Source: Lonicera japonica
Taxonomy: Eukaryota > Streptophyta > Magnoliopsida > Dipsacales > Caprifoliaceae
Direction of reading: 5' to 3'
NCBI GenBank assembly: GCA_021464415.1
Contig: CM038466.1
Location: 47,119,356 to 47,183,355 of the forward strand
DNA length: 64,000 nt
Shown in pieces: positions 11,978-25,552 of the stretch. Position 1 is the first letter of the stretch. The number at the start of each line of letters is the position of its first letter. The notes beneath the pieces were generated by a model that was given only the letters and a program-made list of their open reading frames with translations, had not been told where the DNA came from and searched no databases. Made by a program: the position numbers and the translations under genes.

Positions 11978-13272
11978 TGTGAACACCCCGAGCCACGACT
12001 CTCGTGGGAGTCTAATTTTTATACAAAATGAGCATTTCGCATCAAGCATACATATAGAAGACTATTAGGGAAGCTTCGACTTTGGTCTGAGATTCAACAT
12101 CCCTAAATCCATTGGGAACCTACCACGACCAATGTTGCCACTTCGCTTATTATGACGAGGATCGACCTGAATCAATCCTTGTGGTAAAACCGTCTTCTTT
12201 ACAAGCTCAATTCGTCATCCATCAACAAATCCTGATCGGTCATCCTTACCATTAAGGCCGATCGTTCATCTTTTAAACCACCAAAGCATCTTAATAGGTC
12301 TTCAAGTCCTCCCAATCGGTCTTCAACCCGAACCAATCGGTCATCAGTAAAACAATCTTGAAATCAATAAGATCGATCGGTCTTCTACACTCACAAATCA
12401 GTCTTCGGCCCATTCCAGTCGGCCTTCAACACTTACGTATCGATCTTACTATTACGGCCAACTCCTAGCCGCAGCTCCCAACTGTACCTCTTAGCCGCAG
12501 GTCCTAGCCACAACCACAACCCCTAGCCGCACCCCCTGTGGCTAGCCCCTTTTGGAGTGTTTTTTAGTGAAAATTTCTCTATAAATAGGACATTTGGGGT
12601 CTCATTTGAGATCATCAACACTCAAGAGAGCTTAGAGAGAGGAAGTTCTGTCAAGATCATTATAGAGAGTTTTAGAGAGAGAAAAAAGCAAGCAGGGAAA
12701 TCAAGAAAAGAATCTTCTATTTCTTTTCAAGCGCATCAGGTACGCATTTATACAACACTCTGAATTTAAATACTGAATTTCAATTACAACTTTTAATCAA
12801 GAAATTAGATAATTTGCAAGGAAGTTCACTGCTTTCAAAATAAGTCATTTCTAAGTTTTACAAGAAAACTAAAATCCGTAAGTGCTCATAAAGCTCGAGT
12901 GTGATTTCAAAATACTGTTTTAAACTGAATTTATCCAAAAGGACTATTTCGAAAACTATTCAAACTACTTGCAAGATATTTAAAATATGAATTGAATACA
13001 TAATCCATTAAGAGACCGAAAGGGCAGATTGGGTGCCTAACTCCTTCCTAATTCCTAACGTAGTTCCCGCTAGCAAATTAATTTTTAAGTGATCTCTGGT
13101 TTCAAACGTATGAAAGATAGTTCGTTTTCGGATTGTATTTTATACAACCTTATGTTTGTTTTCTTGCAAAACAAACTGGCGACTCTAAAAACACGTTTTC
13201 CCACAAACCAACTAATCTAAAACAAAACGACTGATATTGAGAGTAAAGGTCGAGGAGATCAGGATTCTCACA
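11978..13272 (+). mobile_element. 3' LTR of the old Tat-like element
   Basis: The LTR starts TGTGAACACCCCGAGCC directly after the polypurine tract cgagagggtc and ends GGATTCTCACA, 1,295 bases. U3 contains two kinds of degenerate subrepeat: 'aatcggtcttc' words (12,230-12,440) and 'ctagccgca' words (12,462-12,545). The TATA box CTATAAATA is at 12,579-12,587. U5 contains the family block 'gagaccgaaagggcag' (about 13,012) and an internal tggcgactct at 13,177. The sequence after it (cttag) does not match the bases before the polypurine tract, as expected for a 3' LTR rather than a solo LTR. Confidence 0.8.
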
Positions 13273-13850
13273 CTTAGTAATTAGCTAATTATTTACTATG
13301 CATTTTGGACCATCATGATTACAAAGCTGAGGTGGCTTTGTTTTCAAAAGGCATTTGACTTTTCTTTATTCCTTTCTTTTAAGAATGATTTGTTTTATTT
13401 TTATATAAATAATATTTCTTTTAAATATTTTTTCTTGTTTTTCGCCATGTTAATTCCATTTGGACTCGGATTTGACCTAAATTTTCAGAGCAAATTTAGG
13501 AACATATTATGAATATAATCCAAGATTTTATTTGTCAATTCGTTTTGCCGAAACATTATGGACACGTAAAAAACACCAACAAAAGTAATAAAAAAATAGT
13601 TTGACCTAAATGGCTATTGCGAAAACACCAACAAAGAAATAAAATTCAAACACCAATACACAGCATATCTATCTTAATGTAATCCTTTGATGCATTGCTT
13701 TGGTGACTTGACCTGCTTGTTGTTCTTTAGATGCATGTAATCTCGAACGACTTAACAACTTACAAGCAAACGTGTTTTTATCGAATTAATAAAGCAAACA
13801 TAGTTTTAGATTTTCCAAAGAAAGGGTGAAGTCATCCCTCAATGGGAAAC
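13273..13850. other. Spacer, nothing recognised
   Basis: AT-rich sequence between two repeat elements. A 65-codon open frame at 13,315-13,512 is phenylalanine rich, lacks motifs and is judged spurious. Confidence 0.5.
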
Positions 13851-16367
13851 TAGTATATATCCATGGTAATCAGAGGCTTCTAAACTTTAAGAAATATGAC
13901 ATCCCAACGAAGTACCTGTAATACTATTTTGAAAATGGTGTTAGCCAAACACAGGCTCATTAGAAACAACAACGGTTTTATGTATAAAAATATACATAGT
14001 AATACACATGCAACGTGCCATATCCAATAATAAGGAAGTTGTATATGTACCATAAGCATATCAATAGTACTCATCTCAAAAATACAATGAAAATTAAAAT
14101 ACATGCAATGCACACCAAGTATTGTCCCAATCCCAGAGGATAAAACAAAACTTGTATTTCCAAAATACAATATGATACCTACTTATCTGTCCATTCACAT
14201 CACATGTATGATTGCTATCTTGAATATGCCCCGGTTACGTTCAAACGTATCCCAGTTATGTTCCATCCATAAGAATAGTAGTAATACGGTTGGCACAGCC
14301 AAGTCCTCCAATAGAACAAAATAAGTCATCTAGGTATAATAATCAAATGTTCACAGTTGGCTCCCATAGCCAAGTCCCCCCCATAGGCACCTGGTGACAA
14401 ACCTACCATAGGCTAATGTATAATAATAATAATAACATTTAAGCAACCATAGTATCCTTTCTAACTAGTGTAACTATAATGCCTAGTCAATAATGAAAAT
14501 ACGTATACAAGTCTCAAACCATAGGAAAAATATAACCAACCTTCCATAGGTGTAGATTTTTCATAAAATCTCAATCCATAATTATAATTATCTAAATCAT
14601 ATATTAAACCCACATTTTATACCATTTAAAAGCATATATGTTTGTATATGTAATATTACAAAAGTGTGGGTTTAAGCTAGTTTGTACAAGACATGTATAT
14701 CATCAATAATACGTGTTTTTGAAACCATTTCTATCCCAAAACCCTCATCTAATCCATTTATAATAGCGTACAAGCATATTTACGAATGAAACCAATTATG
14801 ATATGGCGAGTTTCAAGTCCAAGTATATAAAATCTTAGCATGCAAGTGGGGATTTTGGTTTGTTTATTAATTAAATCAAGGATATATTAAGCATTTATAC
14901 ATTAAAAGAAAACATAAATCAACCCATGCATGCAAGTAAATGTAAACCATACCAAAATCCCTAATTTTAGCATAAAAATTCACATGCAGCAAGTAATTAT
15001 TGAAAATAAAGTTTTGGTGATAATGCTCCCACCTCAAAGAAGCTCTAAGGGCAAGATTTGAGATGATTAGAAGTCATATTGGGGGCTGGACGACATCTCC
15101 ATCTCAAAGAATGCCTAAGCTTCAAGTGGTGGAAAAGATGACGACAGTGAAAAAGTTGATGAATTTGAACGTTTGAGTAAAAAAACCCGATCAAAAATGG
15201 GTTCACTCGACTAGCCAAATTTGTCTAGCATACATTTTATATTTTTGGCATAACTTCGCGCCCTAAACTCAAATTTGGGCGATTTATAAATCATCGAAAA
15301 AAAGACTCAAAAAGCTACAAATTTTGTTTCTTGAGTTTCTTCAAATTATAGACAATTTAATGCCAATAATGCATGGATGATGGCAGTCTTAAAAACCCAT
15401 TATGCGGCTGCATTTTTTCATAATAATAGATTTCGCAATCAGCTTACTTTGCATTTAGTTTTGACCCACGAAAAAAAAATGAATTGGGTCTCAGTCAAAA
15501 CGCGTAAGTTTTAGATAGCAGAGAAATCTATGTAGTGGTTGAAACAATGAGTGATTTGGATATTGAAAGCGATAGTTATTGCCTTCCAAATTTGGCCAAA
15601 AACTCATTTTGCTAAAAACTCTATTATTACCATCTACATTCCAAATTCAGCCACGGCTATTTAAAATGCATTTCAACCATGCACGCATATGTATTGTGAT
15701 TAATATGATTTGTGGGAAGTGTTTGGCTCATCCAAATAAACCTAGAATAATAAACAGATACCCAAAGCTAAAATTTAGCAAATACAAAAAATTAAGGAAA
15801 TGATTAATGAATAAATCAAAATATGACTCACTGATGGGGCATCCCCTATAGAATTCCATTTCGCCAAAACACAAACTTGTAGAGGGATATGACATCTAGC
15901 TAAGGGCTCAAATGGTGTATCACTTAAATAAGAGATGAAGAAGTAATGACTCTCCATAAGTCAACCAAAATTCCATTTGTTTGGAAGTCCAAATAAAGTC
16001 GTTAACACGTCAAATTTTATCCAGATGATTTGAATTGCGATGAGACCATGCATGCAAGTGTAAAAATGTTATTGAGACACGCTAGGAGTGTTTAAACTAT
16101 AAAAGGCATCCCGTATCCAAAATTCACTACCGAAAGCCAGATTTTAGAGAAAATGTGATTAAGTAACGAGTAACACCTCAATTTGCATTCAGCCCATTAG
16201 ATTGGTAAAACAACCACTCATATAATTGTTGTGACTATAGATATATGTTAGAGGTGTCCCACCTACTAAATTTGTAGTGAAACTAAAAATCATCACCCCA
16301 AGCGGATTTGTGACAAATTAGTCCAATAAAGTGGGAATTAACAAGTGGACCAAAAATGGGGCATTAC
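13851..16367 (-). mobile_element. Long LTR-like repeat, member C, inverted, diverged
   Basis: Read on the plus strand, the blocks 'gaggcttctaaac', 'gacatcccaacgaagtacctg' and 'tgttagccaaacacaggctca' (13,870-13,955) match in order the blocks of the solo LTR at 19,342 (about 19,740-19,830). The right end GGGGCATTACA resembles GGGTGTTACA there. The left end is not clear and may be truncated. No protein-coding region is recognisable. Short open frames here are unsupported. Confidence 0.45.
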
Positions 16368-16702
16368 AATACCCCAGGCCCAAGTAACTCTATATGTTCC
16401 TTTTTTTCATTTCTCAGATAAACCATAACATCACTTGTGCTAATTAATTAGGTGCCACTGTTTAACGGCTTCCTTAAGCTTTTTTTGGTGCACTTTGCCA
16501 AAAGGCAAATTTCATAATTATTCTAATGTGACAAAATCGTACACAATATTATAAAAGAAGAAAAATAAAATTTGAATATATATGTGCCATTTTTCTATTA
16601 CTCTGAATTTGAATGCATAAAAGCTAAGGACAGTCCATAGCATTCATAAGCCTGATATGAGCTCTATGATGTAATATTAGAATTGGATTGAGAAATTGGT
16701 GG

Positions 16703-17905
16703 TGTGAACACCCCAATACATGACTCTCGTATGAACACTAGTTTTTTCATAAAAATAAGCATCTTGCATTCAGTCCTAAGTCATCATGCATATAGAAGAT
16801 TTTTAGGAAAGACTCTGACTTTGGATCCGTCAAGAGTCTGATACGACCAATATTGCCACTTCCCTTACTAGGATGGGGATCGACCTGCCTTGTCAGGTTG
16901 CGGGGTGAGGGGAAGCGCCCAGTTAGAGAAATCGAGTTTTTCAGATGTTTCTAGGCATTTTTGAAGTGCTAGCCGCAGCCCTTCAACGCACGACTGCCTG
17001 CCAGCTGTACGGCTGGTACCTAGCCGGAAGCCCCAGCTGCACACCCTAGCCGCAAACCCCAACCGTAGGCCCCACCTGCACGCCACAACCGCAAGTCCCA
17101 GCCGTACCCCCTGTGGCTGGCCTTTTTTGGAGCATTTTTGGCGTAAATTTCTCTATAAATAGGACCCTTGGGGTATCATTTTAGTCATCAACACTCAATA
17201 GAGTTTTTAGTAAGGGGAAGCTCTGTCGAGATCATTAGAGAGTCTGTGTAGAGAGAGAAAATTATAGAGAGAGAGAGAGAGAAAGTTAAGGAGGGAGAAA
17301 GTTCTAGAGAGAGAAAAGAGCAAGCAAGCGATTCTCGTTCTTCTTCAAGCACATCAGGTACATTTTTTTACAACTCTCCTGAATTTCAATACTACATTTA
17401 AATACGAGTTTTAATACAATAACTTAGATAACTTGCAAAGTCGTCCACAGCTTTCAAAACAAGTCCTTTCTAGAATTTTATAAGAAAACTATAAATCTGT
17501 TTTGACACGTTTTCAAAACAAAACAAAAATACAAAAACTGTTTCCAAACATACAAAACTACGAGACTCTTATTTCATTCTATGAATGAATACGTAGTCGC
17601 TCACAAAGCTTGAGTCTGATTTCAAAACATAGTTTTAAACTAAATTTATCCAAAAAGGATTATTTTGAAAACTATTCAAACTACTTGCAAGATGTCTAAA
17701 ATAGGAAATAAATACATGATCCTAACACCTTCCCAATTCGTAACCTAGTTCCCGAACCCTAGCAAAGTAAATTTTCAATCAATCTCTGGTTTCAAACATA
17801 TGAAACATCGTTCATTATTGAATTGTCTTTTATACGATCTTTTGTTTGTTTTCTCGAAAAACAAACTGGCGACTCTACAAAACATGATTTCCTTAAAAAA
17901 CTAAT
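16703..17905 (+). mobile_element. Truncated Tat-type LTR
   Basis: It starts TGTGAACACCCCAATACATG and parallels the LTR at 11,978-13,272 through U3, TATA box (CTATAAAT at 17,153-17,160), a leader with GA-rich repeats and the tggcgactct word at 17,867. It stops matching about 35 bases after that word, so the last 50 or more bases including the TCTCACA end are lost. U3 contains a GC-rich array of 'ctagccgca/cagccgtac' words (16,970-17,105). No polypurine tract precedes it, so it is a truncated solo LTR or fragment. Confidence 0.7.
16970..17105 (+). repeat. U3 subrepeats of 'tagccgca' type just upstream of the TATA box
   Basis: About ten degenerate copies of an 11-17 base unit built on 'ctagccgcaaacccc' and 'cagctgcac'. 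The matching position in the LTR at 11,978 has fewer copies, and in the element at 49-64 kb it is occupied by the palindrome TGTCGCGCGACA. Confidence 0.6.
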
Positions 17906-19336
17906 GGGGTTATATTAAAAAATCTTGGGTTTGTTTCGGGGTTTGGTTTTAAAATTAATATTTTGTTTTATTATAAGAAGGGTATATTAGGTAAAAGAAA
18001 GAGGTTTACTTAATATTATAATAAAATTATTTGGTTTAAGTTAGAAAGTGGGTCAAATAAAACTTCCCTAAAAGGCAAGAAGTAGTTAAAATGCATATGT
18101 GCGCAATTAATTTACTAGATTAGGGTTGAAAAATTGGAGAAGAGGACATTAGTTTAACAAAAATTTGGGATGCATAAATCTAGAATCCCATGTTCAATTT
18201 TTGATATTCACAGCTCCCATTGATTTTCTAGACTTAAATGTCATTAGCTTCATTTTTCTCTGGCAACAATGGCGACCATCTTTCGAACCATCTAACTGTT
18301 TTGAAAAGTAGTTTCCAAATTCTCATCATAAGGATAGAATGTAGTTCGAGAAATCTTTGTTTGAACTTTACGAATTAGAAAATGTTGATGAGTAACAACA
18401 ATCTTCTTGGCACGAGGGATGCTTTGAACAAGAAAGATTAAAGTCTAGGGAAACAATTTCTATTGTGGTTGATCTTGACTTAAAAATAGTGAAAGTAGAC
18501 TCGACACAATTTCATGGATCAAAATAGAAAAAGTTGTTGATTAGGAAATGTAAAGAGATGACATGGTTAGTGGGGAAGTTTAAGTGGTGAAATTTCAATA
18601 GGAAATCTCCTGTGAAATTTCATAAGGGCATCCCTGATATTTGGAGAAATGTTTGCATACAAAACAATTGGGTAAGATACATTGGAAAAAAATGGGGTAA
18701 GTTGAATTGGGTGTAGGTCGAATATGGGCAGGAAGAGTGAACATTCCATTAGCAAAAGAAGAAACTAAAAGTTAAAATACTAATTACTTGTTATAGGTCG
18801 TACGTTATAAGATATCTTTGACCATTTATTTCACTTTTCCTCCCATTTTCATATGGAATGAATATCTCTGCTTTTGCCACATTCGCTTTTCTTTTTTACA
18901 CCAAACAAATGAAACATTACCCTGCTCTCCACTTTTACTTCCCTTCTTTTTCTTACTTCCACTTTTCCTTCCTACTTAAGAGTTTGAACCTCTAGACTAT
19001 CCGGCATTGCTTCCACTTTTCATTCCTATCAATTAGAGCATTCAATGTTTGAATCTCTTTACACTCAGAGAAATGAACATCAAATTACAATTTTGGGTTC
19101 CAGTGGTTCAAGTGAGCCCTCAATCCCATGATTTCAACCTTCTAAACTCCGAACAAATAGTTCACGTGCATCTTAGATTCATCTAAAGAACATTTCTAAA
19201 CTTCAAAACACAATCCACCAACCTCATATTACATTTGGACCTCCCATTCATTCAGTTTCTTTGCATAAGCCTCTTGTTTACGTGGGCACCTTTCCCAATT
19301 CAACCTGTTACGAACCCAATTATTTCCCACATGGAA
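17906..19336. other. AT-rich spacer, nothing recognised
   Basis: No convincing coding region, RNA gene or bounded repeat seen. Open frames up to 62 codons lack motifs. Confidence 0.5.
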
Positions 19337-19341
19337 ACATT

Positions 19342-22309
19342 TGTGACGCCCTGAAACCCGTTCTGAGATTTTGAACTCCGAGACCTAGTTAATCACGGAT
19401 GCCGTGCGCAATGGCGGGTTTAAAAAATAAAAATCACAACCTTTTGAAAGTCTTTTTCTTGGATAAAACTTAATCCATTTGAAAAAACCCGTTTTATAAA
19501 ATTTCGGCATGAAGAGTTCATTTGAACAACAACCCGCCCTATAAAATTTAAAACCATTTTCATACAAACGAAAATTCCAATCACAAATCCTCCAATGAGG
19601 TCCCAATCCAAGTTAAAATACTATACACCATTTCCAATAATTATACATATAATCAATTTGAGATTTCAATTATACAAACGATATTTAAAACTAGTAAAAG
19701 ACAAGTCATTTATGGACGACTATAATTGTCAAAGGTAATTAGAGGTCCTAGACTTCACAATCGTGCCATCCCCCGAGATGTACCTGCAAAAATGGGTTGG
19801 AAAATGGGAGTGAGCAAAACACGGGTTCAATTGAAACTATATAGGTTGCATATATAAAAATATACGTTATGGAAAGAATGCATGTGAGGTGTAGTAATGA
19901 AAGTAATTTCATTTTTGTAATAAAAATCATATTACGACATGCCTCCGAAATATCATAAGATATACGTTCAATTGAAAACACAATTTAAAGCTAGCTATTA
20001 ACAAAAAATAGTTATAAGCCTCATACATACGGTGAAAGAAGTATCGTTCAGATACAAATAGCCTTTAGTAAGAAATATATATATAAGAATCCGTTGGCTA
20101 GTTTATACAGCATAGCATCATAATCGTATCATCTCAAAACAAACATCTCGCTCTCGGCCATCATCTCAAAAACTCGCAACTATCTAAGCGTCCGCCAAGT
20201 CTGCATTTCGACAGCAAGGCCTCTCGTTTATTTTCATGCTCGATTTCGGGTCTTTCACCCAGGGGCACTCGGTCCCAACTTACGGCCCCAACCTTTAGAG
20301 ACCAACCTGGGACCTACCATGGACTAGCTCAATAACACGTACATATATACAACTGTGTATCAGCTTAACCGATGAACCACTATGTCAAATAACTAATATA
20401 ACGGTTCGTATCGAACCCATAAACTAGCCAACAAGAATAGAAGTGAGGAAAAGCTATCTTTATTTCAAACATATACTTAATACACCTAAACTTCTATAAA
20501 GATTCTAATTATCGCTTGCGAAAGTATAGAATATCATAAATCTATATGTTTGGCTCAAAGATACGTTTAACATGTATATACGTCTAGAATACAAATATAT
20601 ACACATATATATACATCCAATCGTGTCCCTCCAGGACAATTGATAAATCATGTAGCCACAAAGGCTATACGCGACAAGAAAATCACCAAATGGTAAAATA
20701 TGGTGCCAACACATCAAAGCTTATCTCATGTACATATATATATAGCATGTGAGTATATATATTTATATATGCAGTAGACCAAATGATAGTATTGTTGTTG
20801 TACCTAAACTAACTTCGCCAAGTCCGTTAACTATCGGCCTGGTTAAGAATGTTATCCATGTGGGAAGTTTCATACATTTACATTAAATAGGCTCCAAGCC
20901 AATTATAATATATATATATATATATATTATAAGCTCTAAGTTCAATACAAACTTCCCATATGATTAATGTACTTAGTTTACTCAATAAACTTAAAAATCT
21001 GCCCAGCATAGTTACGGACTGGCAAGTATATAGTAAATCTCATAAATACAATGATGAAGGTCAAAGTACAACAACTATACGGCAAACACAAGTAATTATA
21101 CCCAAACTATACTTTTAATACTAGATATATAACCTCATATATATATATATCAAAGTTACTACTCGCTATCGTATTCGCATAAGAGGGTCGCATGCGAACC
21201 ATTCTTAAAACTCATGTGTAATTGGGGCTTTAGGTATAAAAGTCAGAATCAAGTTATAAGTGATGCAAATCAACCAAATAATCGGAACAAAACAACCCGA
21301 ACCCCCATGAACATGAAATTTTCGAAATTGTGTACAAAACCCCAAATTTGGTTTGATTCAGAGCAATTTATGCGTAATATCTTAAAAAGAAGTTTGTATA
21401 TTAGTGTTCCCACCTATTGAGGGTTAATCCCTCGAAGAATCATGACGAAATCGAGCCAGGCATAGCAAACAGCGAGCTTTCCCCATTTCAACCATGGAAT
21501 GAGGTGAAGGTGATGAAGAAGAAGATGTATAGTGTTTAGAGATGGTGGGTAATGATGGAGCTCGGTCATGATCTCGGATCATCCGCAAAATCCCCAAAAT
21601 TGCCAGACTTATCTCTCTCTAGAAGCTCTCGGGGTGGTGGTGAATTGAGAAAGAAAAATAGAGAAGCGCGTATGTATATATACTGTTGTTCCCATTTACG
21701 GATTACTGTTCACGCGCATGGGACTTGCAGCTCTGAACTTTGAACGTCCATAACTTCTCGCTCGGAAGTTCGATTGAGGTGATCTTTTTGTCCACGAAAA
21801 GCTTATTTGAAGCAATACAACTTCTTAGAAGGAAGATTTTCCAAATTACCGATGGATTATTCCCAGAAATGCGTCAAAGTCAGCGCGTTAATGTTACCGA
21901 ATGAACCTCTGTTAGCGATTCGCCTATTTTGCACTCAGTTTCAACCTAGTAGGGGCCTAAATTTTCCTTCGGCCAAAACACAAAAGTTGTAGATTGCTTA
22001 AAAATCTAGACCCCTTCGTGGACGAAAACTAAATCTGTTGAGGAACGAAGAAGTTACGCTTCCTCCAAGTTATCCAAATTTATGAAGTCGAGTAAATTGA
22101 AAACTTATGATCTACACCCCGATTTCAACTCGAACCACCCGAAATAACTTACGACTATTCTAACATGCTTAAATATATCAATGTAACTCGTTGGAAGTCT
22201 TTGAGCCATTTAGATCCTTTCGATACAAAATATGGCTATCCGAAGTCCACTTTTACCTTACACGCGACTTGTATCACAATTCCGAGAAATAGAAATATAG
22301 GGTGTTACA
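19342..22309 (-). mobile_element. Solo LTR, member D of the long LTR family
   Basis: The element has ends TGTGACGCC and GGTGTTACA on the plus strand and is flanked by a perfect 5-bp duplication, acatt at 19,337-19,341 and 22,310-22,314. It is therefore a bounded retroviral-type insertion of 2,968 bases. No PBS, polypurine tract, gag or pol lies inside, so it behaves as a solo LTR of unusual length. The minus-strand start TGTAACACCCTATATTTC resembles the start of member B, placing D in the minus orientation. Short open frames such as 21,552-21,743 lie inside and have no supported function. The lineage of the parent element is unknown to me. Confidence 0.8.
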
Positions 22310-22314
22310 ACATT

Positions 22315-23130
22315 AGTTTATAAAACCCTTGGGCACCTTTCCTTTGCGAACCAATTTTAAAAGGAAAGTTCTACCAATGGGACCAGACGTAGTGAGACCA
22401 AACCACGACTCAGACCGCGCAATTCAAAAGGCGCGACCTATCAAGGGTCGACATACAAGTTGGATTAAAAATGACTTGGCATTCATGATGCCAAGCCATT
22501 GAATATTAGTAGATGAGTTAAGCTGCCAAAGTTTAAAGGACTACCCCCATGCCAGTATGTGTTGGTAAAGTGGGCCATCGAAGACGACAAGTGTGGAGCA
22601 TGGTGCATGTTAGGAAACTAATTCACCCCCAAAAGGCAAAAATTGTAGATTTAAAAATAGTTTATGAAGCCCATGGGCACCCATAACAAGTGGTATGAAA
22701 GCAGGCAACATGCCCCCTGGGTAGGAGACCAGACATAGTGCGGTCAAACTACAACTATAGGACCGAGCACCTAGGTATAGGACTGGACATACAATTCAGA
22801 CCAAGCACCTGTGTATAGGATTGGACATACGATTCGGAGCGAGCACTTATGTATAGGATTGGACATATGATTCGGATCGAGCACCTGGGTATAGGACTTG
22901 ACATACGATTCAGACCATCTAACTCAGAAAGGGAAACCTATAAAGGGCCGACCTACGGGATGGATTAACATGACTTGCATTCATGATGCCAAGCCGTTGA
23001 ATATTGGTATGAGTGAAGATATGATGATATGAAACCCACATGGAAAAAAATTAGTTTACGAAGCTCATGAGCACCTTTCCTTTGCAAGCCGGTTTTCGGG
23101 GGCAAGTTTTACCCCTAGATTCGTAACATA
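22315..23130 (+). repeat. Complex duplicated block with a 38-bp tandem array
   Basis: The phrases 'gcacctttcctttgcgaacc' and 'cattcatgatgccaagcc' and the words around them occur twice, near 22,335/22,480 and 23,070/22,980. This is a partial large-scale duplication. Between them lies a 38-bp tandem array. No gene is seen. Confidence 0.6.
22755..22925 (+). repeat. 38-bp tandem repeat, about four copies
   Basis: Successive 'gtatagga' words start at 22,775, 22,813, 22,851 and 22,889. The period is therefore 38 bases, with units reading 'gtataggattggacatac' followed by 'gattcgga..gagcacct'. Confidence 0.85.
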
Positions 23131-24999
23131 ACTGTTATTTCATTGGTCTTCACAGTTTCACATGCATGACTTCTATTGTAAGTGTTGTTCCCAATGGCAC
23201 CCAAAATTCCTCGGTTGCTATTATTTTTACGTTTTGAACATCAAGTACCTATAAAGACATGAAAAATATACACATTTACCCACAACCCATGATTTCAAAA
23301 ACTAACATGTATAGCCTAAAAATGTGCAAATAAGCCACGATTTTTTTTTCTTTTTTTCCTTTCCTTTTCATTGATACAAGCAATACAAGGACACACCCAG
23401 TGTACAACCATGGGTGGAGGTGGGAAGGAATAAGTGTTCCCCTGAATTAACACTAAAACCAATGGAAGATTATGTGTTATATATCCAATAGAGCACCCAC
23501 AACAGTCTAATTTTTGGATCGTAATTGTTGAGCAACAAAATGGACAAGAGACATTCGGCTCAATTGAAACATACAAGAGATGCCTATACAATGGGTTCCA
23601 AATGGACATTAGTTTTCCAAACATTAGAGAAACAAAGTAAAATTGTCATAAAAGTTCACGCATGACTCCACGAGTGACCACCTAATGTCCTAATCTACCG
23701 CATTCATGCAAATTGACTAAATTAACTCACTAATCTCCTAATCTTAATTAAGTCCCCTATTACTTTTTGTGAAGTTTGAAATTTTTGAGTCCAATTTTCT
23801 CTTTTTGCATATAATCAATATTGTGCCAAATTTTAAAGTGGTAAACAAATTTTATTTTTGGGCATGGACTTTATAAAAAATATCGTATTCTTAAAATAAT
23901 GATAAAGTAAAAAAAAAATTGAATCTAAATTTGAGACAGAAGGAGTACTGCTTACTAGGGCAACCCAAATTCCAGGTAACAATGGCCTAACCCTTTTCTT
24001 TTAGGACATTTTTACAGTGGTTTTGAAGTGAACTATCCCGGGTGATTTTGGCATGGGTACCTTTTTGTCACTAATGGTTTATGTTTTGCTGGCTAACTTT
24101 AACAATAAGTGATGAAATTATGGTAACAAACTTCAATTTTTGATCCTGACGAGGTAATAATAGCAACTAAATGACATAGTACCTAAGTCTAATTTCGATC
24201 ATCAAATATGTACCCAAGTCAAAAATCACCCTAAATTATCAGGTCCTTGGAATTAAAACAAAAGGAACAGTATGAGATTCATAAATAATGTTTATAGATG
24301 GATTATGGAAAATAAATTTAGAGTTTACTATATGCCTGGAAGGGAAAGGCCCATGTTACACCGCCATTAACTTTCTCTCTATTTCATAATTCATCAATCT
24401 AGCCATTGAATTAGTTAATTATAATATCTCAAAGATGCATGCTAAAAATTAAAATAATTGGAGATGCAGAGGTCCCTCATCATAATTGTGTTATATATTG
24501 AATTAAGAACCTTACAATAATAAAGTAAAAATAAGTAGAGTGATTATGTGGTTACAAATATCTTATTGATGTGAAACTTTGTATGCTAGATAAACACAAT
24601 AAAAATAGCTCATTGAATGGTGGAATTGATAAATTATGAATCCAAGAAAAATTTATGGATGAGTGTAAAACTTCTTAATCTTACACCGGTCTAACTTGAA
24701 CATTCCCTTTTGTTTTTTTTAAGTAAGTGTAGAAAGATACTCTTTCAAATATGATCCAACTGAATTCCTTTACCCAATGCTTTTTATTCTACTTTCCCAA
24801 GTTCTTCTTATTTACTTTCACTTTATTTCTCTCTGTTACTTTCTTCTTTTTGCAAAACATCAATAATAACATACCAATTGTAAGTATGAAAAAGAATATT
24901 ATTATTCTGATTATTTATACAGAGTGCATAAGTCATACATTTTGAGAATGTACAACTCATCGATGCACCTGGTATGAATAATTGGTCGGTGAAGCTAGA
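23131..24999. other. AT-rich spacer without a recognised gene
   Basis: No gene seen. A 102-codon minus-strand open frame (23,316-23,624) has no motif I recognise, so I leave it uncalled. The word 'gagacagaaggagta' at about 23,934-23,948 looks like one end of a Stowaway MITE, but I could not place the other end. Confidence 0.4.
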
Positions 25000-25112
25000 G
25001 TTTAGAAATGAAACTGGTAAGAATGAAGACATAGTTTAGAAATGAAACTGGCAAGAATGAAGACTTAGTTTAGAAATGAAGCTGGCAAGAATGAAGACTT
25101 AGTTTAGAAAGG
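25000..25112 (+). repeat. 34-bp tandem repeat, about 3.3 copies
   Basis: The word 'gtttagaaatgaa' starts at 25,000, 25,034 and 25,068, with a partial copy at 25,102. Units differ by one to three bases. Confidence 0.9.
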
Positions 25113-25341
25113 ACTTGTACAATCTCGTCCATTCGTGAAAATAGGTAACTCGAATCACCCTCTCCTAATCAGCAGGTGGCTATGCACAATGCTATTTGTT
25201 CTAGACATCATCATAATTTATTCAATACACAGGTCATAAATGTTCAAACTTCAAACCTATGCCTAAAAGAACTCACTAGCCCGAGAAATAGTTCAGGTCA
25301 GCTATGCAAACCAACAGGAAAATTATTTGTCTGCAAAAATA

Positions 25342-25552
25342 CTTCTCCCTCCATCCCAAGTTAAGAGTGTACTGCTCCCTTTTGGGCCATTCTAGATTAA
25401 AAGTCTAGTTTCCTATTTAGGGACATTTTCAGTTTACTACATCTCACGAGAGTAAACAAGTTTTGTTATTAGGCATTGATTATGTTGAAATTAGTGTAGC
25501 CATAAAATGTGTGAAAGGTTAAAGATAAACCCTTATTCTTTTAGGGACGGAG
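25342..25552. mobile_element. Stowaway-like MITE
   Basis: It begins 'cttctccctccatccc' and ends 'ttagggacggag', giving the inverted terminal sequence CTCCNTCCNTCCC typical of mariner-related Stowaway MITEs. TA dinucleotides flank it at 25,340 and 25,553. It is about 210 bases long with no coding capacity. It lies about 350 bases beyond the stop codon of the receptor-kinase pseudogene. Confidence 0.7.

Noticed and set aside
11978..17905. The LTRs at 11,978 and 16,703 as the two LTRs of one element
   Set aside because: No primer-binding site follows the first and no polypurine tract precedes the second. The first is preceded by a polypurine tract and is therefore a 3' LTR.
23720..23950. A second Stowaway MITE
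   Set aside because: Only one terminal-like word (gagacagaaggagta) was found and no matching left end could be placed.
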